Shown piece by piece: positions 56,101 through 64,000 of a stretch of 64,000 bases of DNA. A model generated the notes under the pieces. That model was given only the letters and a program-made list of their open reading frames with translations. It did not search any database and was not told the DNA's origin. The stretch is taken from the NCBI GenBank assembly GCA_963693315.1, contig OY856187.1, forward strand, positions 79,930,796 through 79,994,795, written 5' to 3'. Source of the stretch: Diogma glabrata. Lineage: Eukaryota; Arthropoda; Insecta; Diptera; Cylindrotomidae. The position numbers and the translations under genes were made by a program. Numbering within the stretch: the first letter of the stretch is position 1; every line of letters starts with the position of its first letter.

Positions 56101-59100
56101 TTTTTTCTTACTTGTGCGATAGGTCTCAACGTGTTACTTCTGGCATGTCTGCATTTAGTTCTTCTCCTATTCTCAAAGGTGTTCCTCAGGGTTCCATTTT
56201 GGGTCCTCTTCTTTTTTCGCTGTTTATCAATGATATTACGTCCCTTCCCTGTCATTTGATGCTTCACCTCTTTGCAGATGACGTTCAGTTGCTCCATGCT
56301 TGTCCACGATTTGACATCCATCGGTTTTCTTGAAGCTAATGCTGATCTCAAGCTAATATCGGACTGGGCCGTCTCAAATAGGTTGGTTCTTAACCCGCTT
56401 AAGTCGCAGGCCATGCTGTTTAATTGCCCTTCATCGCTCTATAATAATGGGTTGACTATCAAGACCGGTGATACTGTGATCCCTTTTGTTTCACAGGTGA
56501 AGAATCTTGGCGTAATTTTTGATTGCGATCTTTCTTTGAGACCTCATATTAATTATGTCATTGGCAGAGTAGTTGTCATCTTAAGAAGGCTTAGTAGCCT
56601 GAATCATTTCCCGTCTGTGCATATTAAAAAACGACTTGCTCATGCACTTGTTATGCCATTGTTTGATTATGGTATTGAGGTCTATTCTGGCTGTACCCTG
56701 GAGAGTATCGGATTAATTAAGAAGTCCTTTAACTAAGTGGTTCGCTTCGTTTATGGTCTTAAAATTAGACAACACGTTTCTGGCTTTGCTATAAAGTTTA
56801 TCGGCACATCATTTAACGATAATATTAGGATGCGACTCCTTCTTTTCTTTAAACTCTTCAAATATGGGTGTCCACCCTATTTGACGAAATGGTTTACTTT
56901 TGGTCCGTCAACTCGGTTGTATTTAATTACCCTTCCGTCCATAAGCTGTAACACCTGTGCTCTGTCGTACTCGTTTAGAACGTCTAAGCTGTTTAACGAC
57001 CTTACGTAGGAGCTAAAGCGGTTCAATATGTCTGTCTCTAGTTTTAAATCAAATTTTCTCATCCTTATGAACTGCTCTGGCACTGCCTAGTCTTAAAACC
57101 TGTATTTGTCGCTATTGCTACCCTCTTTAATTCGCTTGCCTACATGTTTTTCTGACGATGGTCTAGTAATATCTGCGTTGGCGCTCCTTTTCCCACTTTC
57201 TCTCCTGCTTCCTTCCTACCCTTAACTTCCTTTCCTTCCTTCCTTATGTTATGGTACTCTTTTTTGACACCTCTTATATTTGTCGTGTACTTTTGTTGGC
57301 TATGAATTATGTAGAGAGGGTATGGCGACTCAATCTGGCTCTGGTTTGACGCTGTCGTTGATATGTATTCTTAAGTAATTTTTATATTAATTTTTATAAT
57401 AATTTTTTTTGATTATTCTTCTTTGACTTATATTATATTTTTTATTATTCTGATATCGCTTTGATATTATAATTCTAGTCTGTAGTTATGTATTATATAC
57501 ACGCATATATGGTTTATAGTCATGTTGTATAGTTAAGTATTTTTTTTAGTATGGGTGTATAGTTTATTGTCATGTATGTATAGTTTAAGAATAATTTTTT
57601 TTTCATTATGGCTCCTGTCGTCAATTTTTTTTTCTCTCTGGGCAATACATTGGGCCTCGGCCTGTTTGCCGTCATGTACAAAATAAATAAAATAAATATT
57701 GATATGAACAATATGTGGTTTCATGTCGTGTAATCTCTCGTTTCGGTGATCTGAACTTGCTCATGTGATTTAACACCACTTTTTATGGGGCTATTTGAAG
57801 TTAAAAGTCTATGCCAACAACCACGTGTGCAATAAAAGAGAAAATTTAACGCTGCATCAAAGAAATTGAGTCATTTATTCAAAACGGTCACGGACAATTT
57901 CGACAAAAGAGTATGTGCCAGCAAACAGTGCACGCCATTTGCCCGATGGTATGGACATTTTTTTAATAGAAATCATTGTTTTATAAGAATTACAATATGT
58001 GTCACTACAACACATAAATATCTTTTAGGACATAGGTCCCACACCTACATGCGTTCTGAGGTGTCGACGAACACTTTTTTTTAAATATTTGTGGATTGAA
58101 GCTATTCGAGAATCGAGACTATTGATTCAGGCACAGCATTCCATTTATACGATGTACAGACAGAAGGAGTCTCCTTGTATTTTGTCACTATGACAGTGAG
58201 TGATCTCACCAGATTGCTTGTTTGCACATATCAATTGACAATAAAAACAGGGCATCATATGGATGAGGTATGATGAATCTGTTTTTATCCGAACAATGCT
58301 GGTAACGATATTTACACAAAACAACGACAGTAGTCAGCGGCGATGTTGAAGAGAATCAAGATTTGATGTTAAATTGCAATCATCTACCAATCGTATGGCA
58401 CGCTTTTGGACAGAGTCTAAATATGGACGAACATAGAACTTATAAATGTTGAGTAATAGATACGAGTGAAATAAGAGTGACGCCATTATATGATTCGTTT
58501 TCGAGTACGTCTTTGGAAATTGTGACTCCCAATAAACGAATGCTTGCATATTCGTCTATTTGTTCACTACACATACTAATTGAAATGTCGTTGGGGAGTT
58601 CAGTTTTTATTCTGGAAACAATCAATAGCTGTGTTTTGGTGAAATTAATATTTACCAAATTTTTGTCACCCCAATTGGTGACTTTTTCTAGGTCCTCGTT
58701 TAGATTTAACAGAGTCCCTCTGGACGGTATTTATTCGTTCATGCATTTTACTCTTTGAAGATAGGGGGACGAATGATTTGTGCAGTGTACTATCATTTGC
58801 CTAAAACTATTTATCGGATTAATTTGCATTTATTGTTCATCCCTACGGGTGTCTCAATTCTTTGTTTGAGTTTTTTCACGTAAGTACTAATGAACTACAA
58901 TTAGAGCTATTGTTTGTTGGCATGAGGACAGATTTATGCTTTTGTTCCACCCATTTTAATAAAATCATACACATACCATTTGCTTCTATCTAGTTTTTAG
59001 ATTTCAAATAGTCTTCTTTTGATTTCATAGTTCCAGCGATCACACAGTGTGATAATAATTGGTATTCATGGGTTGAAAACATTTCGCTGATATCTTTTTG

Positions 59101-60093
59101 CTAGCTCATATAGCATGCCGGGATACATTATCTTCCCATCGACCTCCCATTTGTATAATTTTGGAATCAAAAAATTCAGAAAAATCATGTCTTGCGATTT
59201 ATTAAATCATGCAATATAATTTAACATTTAATTAAAGAAAGATAAAGTATAAAGAAAAATGGTCGTTAAAGTTTGGTCTTAGAAAAAACAGCAATAATAT
59301 TACAGCACACTTGCCAGTAGAAGTATTGAAAACCTGTTGCCAGTATATACCGATAGCATTTATTTTTAAGAAAAAAGACAAGTTTATAATTACCTGACGT
59401 TGAAATTCTCTCATCAATCTTTCCTTTTCCGGACACATATCGGGACAAACTCCTATACTTTTTTGTGCTTTCGCTAAATCTGTTGTTTTTTCTAAACTTA
59501 ATCTCAACAACTTATCTCTTGCATCCAAAACTCGAAACTTCTCTTCTGCGGTATAAGCTGGTTTTTTCATAACACTTTCATACTCATTTTTTAACCCGAC
59601 TGGAACATTATCGTTTTCTACTTTAGCTGGTTTAATAGGGAGGAAGCCTCTCAACACCATGGAATTAATGAAAGCATTACTTCTTGGTGGTGAGCTATAT
59701 TCTCTTCGTTCTCTTGTTATTTCATATATTCCTGGAATACTTGTTCCCATCGTTTGTGGTCGTGTTTCTAATACATCAAACTCATCAGCCGGTTTTTCTT
59801 CAAGAGTTTTTGTGACACTAACATCAAATTCATCTTCATCATAAATATATCCATGCTGAATAACATTTTGAACAGAAGTGGCATTTTCGTATTCTACTAT
59901 GCATGAAGAACGTTTTGGATACATAATAAAATTTGTTATACGACCAAATTGCCCAAAATGTTCTTTTGCGGTTTTTTTGTTAAGCAATGCCTTCGGCATA
60001 TTTGTAGCTCTGAAATAAGTAGGAAAACAAAATAACTCTCTGCTAATATCAATGAATAAATACTTCAACTTACGTTATTGATTTATTTGTCAT
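44198..60093 (-). CDS. xmas: xmas / GANP (SAC3) subunit of the TREX-2 mRNA export complex
   Basis: Three minus-strand exons (60074-60093, 59394-60009, 44198-47605) join in phase into 1347 aa. Residues about 8-85 form an RRM-like fold (ATNMPKALLNK, HFGQFGRI, SCIVEYEN). The SAC3 core begins with the invariant GVCPDMCPEKERLMREFQRQ at the end of exon 2. It continues in exon 3 with YSRSSADQE and LSHELRPEPVLQRAMNFLL, then the helical PCI-like part to about 480. An acidic stretch lies near 690-740. The long lysine/asparagine-rich C-terminal part matches the region of GANP/Xmas that contacts centrin and ENY2 only in a general way. The protein anchors TREX-2 at nuclear pores and links transcription to mRNA export. 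Intron 2 (47606-59393) is 11.8 kb of transposons. The gene starts 295 bp from TBCK, divergently. Confidence 0.95.
47850..48215 (+). mobile_element. Fragment of another LINE reverse transcriptase
   Basis: Broken frames with FIIPRADKTSL near 48065 and RPISLSAFFFKTPTRLIGDH near 48110-48170 fit the RT1-2 region (xIPKAGK... RPISLSSFLLKTxERL) of Jockey/R1-type LINEs. It does not match families A, B or D. It is short and decayed, in xmas intron 2. Confidence 0.6.
48590..49036 (+). repeat. Probable LINE family D 5' region, first part
   Basis: This segment resembles 52441-52700: shared ttatgtgatggaa, catcattg and atgtgcttnagctaccg. The two are diverged repeats interrupted by the family B LINE. After removal of that LINE they would be tandem units of about 340 bp upstream of the family D ORF1. 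Assignment to family D is inference from position. Confidence 0.5.
49037..52340 (-). mobile_element. LINE family B, full-length copy with target duplication
   Basis: 3304 bp bounded by a 7-bp duplication ACACAAG (49030-49036 and 52341-52347). The 5'UTR is about 95-120 nt. The coding part begins near 52219-52246 with MNQNHNNKGTF and the endonuclease motif RILQLNIKGISRSK, then DVIILQETH and AGDFNSHH. RT and C-terminal parts follow as in 32112-35169. The frame is broken near 52030 (small deletion), 51520, 51235, 51040, 50433 and 50330. The C-terminal 332 codons (49232-50230) are open. The 3' end is the shared cgctaaataaaaaa tail. It is the reference for the family's full structure in this window. 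Confidence 0.9.
52348..53340 (+). repeat. Probable LINE family D 5' region, second part
   Basis: GC-richer than its surroundings. It contains repeated phrases such as catcagttcggcgta (at about 52930, 52977 and a variant at 52819) and a 32-bp tandem duplication at 53110-53170 (ctatctttagaaactagtag). It leads directly into the family D ORF1. It looks like a LINE 5'UTR with internal repeats; no gene. Confidence 0.5.
53341..57692 (+). mobile_element. LINE family D (CR1/Jockey-like), decayed
   Basis: ORF1 starts at 53373 with a PHD-like zinc finger (STKCPSCARSL, ILCDAFVCWFHQSC). It continues through a coiled-coil stretch to 54143, with two frame changes. ORF2 starts near 54600. The endonuclease is largely deleted: after FNVGHFNAQSLNSS only a 106-bp tandem duplication remains at 54781-54992. 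The reverse transcriptase follows in two frames (54941-55610 and 55600-56333). It has SNAVGSDGIPLKFL, DHQSGFRKHYSTTHTL, LDFSKAFDSIDHALL, GVPQGSILGPLLFSLFI and the catalytic LFADD box. C-terminal parts run to 57009. The 3' end is acaaaataaataaaataaat at about 57692. Upstream repeats at 48590 and 52348 may be its 5'UTR. Confidence 0.88.
54781..54992 (+). repeat. 106-bp tandem duplication inside LINE D
   Basis: The unit tgtcgggtaacgtcggtaga through cttcatattcc occurs at 54781-54886 and 54887-54992 with two or three differences. It replaces most of the endonuclease domain. Confidence 0.9.
57977..58820 (-). mobile_element. LINE family A, 3' fragment
   Basis: About 840 bp colinear with 7530-8400 and in the same orientation. 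It includes the C-terminal region (TQLLIVSRIKTELPNDISIS near 58620) and the tail gtgtcactacaacacata. It has more stops and small deletions than the copy at 7521-8992. No target duplication was found. Confidence 0.82.
58821..59393. other. 5' end of xmas intron 2
   Basis: Non-coding DNA between the LINE A fragment and exon 2 of xmas. The intron begins with GTAATT at 59393 on the minus strand. No other feature recognised. Confidence 0.5.
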
Positions 60094-60388
60094 TGTTGTT
60101 TTTAAATTAACTTTTATATTTTTAGTTTATAATATTTAGTTTGGAAAAGAATTTTTAATTTGGTGTTTATACTTCACATTTGACTATGAATGTGAATGAA
60201 GCTATCTACATTTGTAGAAATTCCATCGTTTTAAATGCTGGCAGCACCAAAATAAACCATCAACAAATAAACATAAACAGCTGATTGGATTGTCATTTGT
60301 CATTAATAGAATTATAGAAAAAGTAGGTAGACTCATTTTCCGGTTAGAGAAAAAAATATTTAAGTGCTAAAATATAGTGAAAACGAAT
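60094..60388. promoter_or_regulatory. Bidirectional promoter region of xmas and TBCK
   Basis: Only 295 bp separate the start codons of two divergent housekeeping-type genes. An acagctgattgg box at about 60280 resembles the E-box core motif (CAGCTG) common in Drosophila housekeeping promoters. No TATA box in a fitting position was picked out. The promoter role is inferred from gene layout. Confidence 0.7.
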
Positions 60389-61797
60389 ATGTCACCATGT
60401 TTATCGAAAACAAGCAACTCAATTTTATCGGCAATAACATTTTTTGCAAAATCTCACCTCGGCGACATGTGTGGAACAAATGGTTTACCATTGACCCCAA
60501 ACTCTATTGCAATTTTAGGACAATTTCAATACCTGAAAACATTAAATCACCCAAATTTATGTAAATATTTGGATATAATACGAGGAAAACATGGTAAATA
60601 TAGCTAAAACTTCTATCCAACTAGAATATAGAACCTAAAGTTTGTTTCACAGAAAGGACTATCATTGTATCTGAATATTTTGGCTCCCCACTTTCATCTA
60701 ATGCCTATACCAAAGAAGAAATAACATTTCAAAATTTGTTACGCCTTTTATATCAAATTGCTATGGCACTTTGTTACCAGCATGAAATGGGAATGGTCAA
60801 CCATAATTTAGAACCAACAAATATATTACTTGATGATCAATTTAATATAAAACTGTTCAACTATGGATTATATTTTATGACGAATGAAAATGAATATATA
60901 TCATTTCCTGTTGGGTTAGTGATAATGTTTTATTGTAATATAATAGCTCTAATTTTTTTGTTTTATTTTATAGTAATGTGAGGTACATGTCCCCCGAACG
61001 GATATTAGGAAGCAAAAATAATATAAAAAGTGATATTTGGAGTCTTGGTATTATCATAGTTGAAATATATTTTCAAATTGATCTCTGGTTGAATAACAAA
61101 TTATCACAGATTATGAGAAAAATTATAAGTTTATGTAATTCTAAAAATGTTTTAGAAAAATTATGTCGGGAACATAATTGCTATGATAAATTTACAAATA
61201 TGAATCCATTACTACGTGATCTAATCGAATCCTGTTTATCAATACATTCTATTGATCGACCAACACCAAAAGAATTATTAGCTCATAAAATATTTGAAAG
61301 TTATGATAATTTATCGTTTGAGAAAATCGATTCTAAAATTCCTTTAATGAAATGTCCATTAGAACAGATATATTATTGGTGGCAATTAGCTGGTGGAGAT
61401 GTACAATCTGAATTGAAAAAAGAGGGATTGATTCGAAGCGAAGCACCTGTGTTATCAATTCCAAAGTGATAATATTTTTTAATTTTGTTTATAGATTTTT
61501 AAATTTAATTTATAAATTTTTTTTAGAATTGTTCTGTTAAATGGTCAAACACTTGGTCCACCTAAAAGTCAAAGTTATTTGTTTGATAATCGTTTGGTTT
61601 TATTGAAACTAACAAATCTGGTTGAAAGATTGAAAAGCATAGATAATAGAGCATATTATCCATTGCTTTATTCGCCGAAATTTGTTGGAAAGTATAAAAG
61701 TTTTAATTCAGGAATGGAAAATTTACCTCTTGTTATAAGAGAAAAGGATACGGAATATCAGTTTCATCGAACGATTTTGTTTGTTAGATTGTTAAAG
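60389..61797 (+). CDS. TBCK: TBCK, TBC-domain pseudokinase (5' part only)
   Basis: Exons 60389-60593, 60653-60914, 60974-61465 and 61527-61797 join in phase and give 410 residues. They match the start of [52 protein letters not shown] and [19 protein letters not shown]. The kinase-like domain lacks catalytic residues. The HRD position reads VNHNLEPTN and the DFG position reads FNYGLY, as expected for this pseudokinase. The last donor (AAG|GTGAGT) is good, but no exon for the following TBC and rhodanese domains was found up to 64000, so the gene must continue beyond the window. TBCK is linked to mTOR signalling and endosomal mRNA transport (FERRY complex) in mammals. An in-frame GTG upstream (60377) is not needed as a start. 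Confidence 0.92.
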
Positions 61798-62969
61798 GTG
61801 AGTAGATTTGATAGAATAATCTTTGATGTTCAGATTGTTCAAAAATATTGCATCTTTGCCTTAAAAAAAGCAACGTGAAGTTCATATAAATAACAGCGTT
61901 GGTTGTTTTTGTAGCAACGGGTGAAGTGTTACTCATTCGACACGGTTTCTAGATTTAGAAACGACATTATAGATATCAGGTTTTTATATGGGACTGACTC
62001 TGTAGATAAAAAAAGTAGAAAAAATAGTAACATTCAGGCGAAATGCAATACACCAACTCAAGAAGAAGTAAAATATTTAAAAATGAAAGAATCTCTCCTT
62101 TGTATGCCACTATACGTTATCCAACAATCTTTAAAACTGCCTAAAATTCGATGGGCTAATTATTCATTACACATTCCTTTGAATTTTTCTTGGTTTTTTT
62201 CTCATGCGTATTGGATCGATAAACATATTCCTTGCAACTGTAACAGTCATCACTGTTGACTTCTTTCTTAGTTAATGCAATTTTTTGTCAAGTGACTCGT
62301 GCGATGACTTTTGTTACACTTGACTGTCGAACTCGGTTCTCTCTCCCAAACAAACAGGTTTGCGCAAGATGGTATGGATGTTGTTTGATTGCGATTTTTT
62401 CTTAGGGAGCCTTTTGCTTATTTTTTCGTTACACACCAGCTTTTGCTTGAATTCGTAAGCTTGGTTGGGTTCGTAGTTTGTTGTTTGAAATATTCAGTTT
62501 TGTGTATCAAACGGCGGAGAGAGGTGATAGAAAGCAATCGCAAATTAAATCCCTTAACCTGGAACGGGGAATCATTTTTTCCATTTGACCATTATTAAAA
62601 AACTAACACTTTTTACCGTCCAGTTGTCGGTGAGGTTCATCCATCCAAGATTGCTTTGTAAGGCAAAACAAAATTACCAATTTAAAATATGATTCACATT
62701 TAAAGAAATGCGTCAAATCTAGAAAACCCAACCAACCAACTTCCCAAATTTGCACTTGAGTTTCACATGTTGACCATGAACGAATATTACTTTGCTTCAG
62801 AATTCAGACAGTTCTGGTCTGACCCAAATTTCCTATTCTTATCCAACAAAGATTGTAAAATTAATATAACTTCCATGCTAATTTCAAAAAGGTCTCGTCA
62901 TAAACTCCCCCCTCCTTTCAAATGATCGCACTAAATTTTACAAATGCGTAAATGGTTATTTTATTTTTT
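61798..62969. other. TBCK intron 4, first part
   Basis: A 112-codon open frame at 61921-62259 and other short frames show no recognised domain. No TBCK exon was identified. Treated as intron. Confidence 0.5.
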
Positions 62970-64000
62970 GTTTGTTGAAGCGACCATGTCGCGACTACAG
63001 TCCTTTATGCTTCATATCAAGGGCTGAAGACCTTTTAAAAAACAAGCTAATAGCCTTGATTGGCCAGTTTAGTAGAAATCTTCTATCCGTATATAGCTTG
63101 ATCCTATCATGTGACTTTTTAGCCTTGAGAGATCCAAACAATTCCATTCTACCCCAATATGAGAGACTGCCAAGTGAGTCCCTCATTTGCCTTTAAAAGC
63201 CCTCCTTCACCCCCACATAACTCGTGTTGTGTTTGCGCATTTGATCTCAACATAAACCCAGTTGAGCCGCTTGTCATCTGAGTAACAACAAGACACTTCA
63301 CACTATCTTGGAGTGATAATGGGTTTTTTATTAGTCGAATCAACTTGTTTAGCATTGAATCCCAATCATTTAACATCAATAGCTTTAAATATCCCCCCAT
63401 CAAAACTCCCGCAAATCGATCCCAATATCCAAGGCCAACAAAATATCTAACCAGATTATCTCAAACGAAAAGTCTGAAATTGACAGAGCGGAAGCTTCAA
63501 AACTTACGTCTATGTCTATTTCTAACAAGAGTTTCTACAGAGCCATTAATTCTTTAAATTCTGGTACAAAATCTTCTATTCCCCCTTCTATTGATGGTGA
63601 TTCAATCGTCAATGATCCCGCAATAAAAGCTAATTTGTTCACTGAACGCTTTGCTCTGAACTGTTTTACTGTACTCCATTGCGTCATGTGTTATACAGGC
63701 AGTATTACTATGCTTTTGGAAGCCATATTGATTTTTTATCAAATCCGCCGGTTTTGTTAATAAATGCTTGGATCCTGTTGTGCAAGACCCTTTCGTAAAT
63801 TTTACTAAATACGCTCAATAGCGCAATAGGTCGATAGTTATTGGGATCTAATTTATCACCATCTTTATAGATTAGGACAATACGGGCAGTTTTAAAACAT
63901 GATGGGAAATCACCTCTTTGCAAATATTTATTGATAATAGTTGCAATAACAGGAGCAATGCAATCTGTGATTATTTTAATTTCATCTGTCGTTATTTCAT
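62970..64000. mobile_element. LINE family E fragments on both strands
   Basis: On the minus strand, 63708-64000 encodes RT motifs QRGDFPSCFKTARIVLIYKD, then NNYRPIALLSVFSKIYERVL. It continues past the window edge. On the plus strand, 63420-63700 reads NKSFYRAINSLNSGTKSSIP, then GDSIVNDPAIKANLFTERFA. This is the linker that precedes RT in such proteins. The two parts face each other head to head, as after an inverted (twin-primed) insertion or a rearrangement. The part at 62970-63400 is not clearly assigned. Confidence 0.68.

Noticed and set aside
60377..60388. TBCK start at 60377
   Set aside because: The codon there is GTG. The first ATG in frame is at 60389 and already gives the expected N-terminus.
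61921..62259. 112-codon open frame as a TBCK exon or separate gene
   Set aside because: No similarity to the TBCK segment expected next, no known domain, and no supportive splice phase.

Overview
The window is AT-rich nuclear DNA from an insect, most likely a dipteran and perhaps a nematoceran fly. The supporting signs are a pickpocket-type DEG/ENaC channel gene, an xmas/GANP gene, very short introns (56-80 nt) beside introns of 12 kb, an arthropod-type tRNA-Thr(AGT), and a dense mix of copia, Gypsy, LINE, hAT and Merlin elements. No organism is named by the sequence itself.

Five host protein genes can be assembled exon by exon with consistent splice phases. (1) A BOLA3-like mitochondrial Fe-S protein, 819-1278 (+), three exons, 112 aa. 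(2) A secreted or membrane-anchored protein with a von Willebrand A-like module, 13023-17387 (-), eight exons, 837 aa, no known name; a tRNA-Thr lies on the opposite strand inside its last intron. (3) A pickpocket sodium-channel subunit, 26302-41892 (-), seven exons, 536 aa, with a 12.1-kb first intron full of repeats. (4) xmas, the SAC3/GANP subunit of the TREX-2 mRNA-export complex, 44198-60093 (-), three exons, 1347 aa, with an 11.8-kb second intron full of LINEs. (5) The 5' part of TBCK, a pseudokinase-TBC protein, 60389-61797 (+), divergent from xmas over a 295-bp shared promoter region and unfinished in this window.

Mobile DNA fills most of the rest. A decayed Ty1/copia element (3127-12059) carries a 4.6-kb hAT-like insertion with a perfect 8-bp target duplication. 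That insertion in turn holds two truncated LINEs. A nearly intact Ty3/Gypsy element (19115-25410, minus strand) has almost identical 676-bp LTRs, a tRNA-Leu primer site, a SAP domain at the start of Gag, and a canonical GGGAAAC frameshift site directly before the gag stop. A Merlin (IS1016-type) transposase relic follows it. Five LINE families, called A to E here, recur. Family B has four copies, one full-length (49037-52340) and nested inside the apparent repeated 5' region of a family D LINE.

The ppk intron 1 holds several foldback or MITE-like elements with clear terminal inverted repeats (31310-31758, 35184-35332, 35951-36393, 39676-39915, 40856-41241), a minisatellite, and two stretches of a recurring GTGCCGAGAG/CTCGGCAC motif. 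The host genes do not form one pathway: they are mitochondrial Fe-S assembly, membrane excitability, mRNA export and a TBC-type regulator. Only xmas and TBCK are likely to share regulation, through their common promoter.
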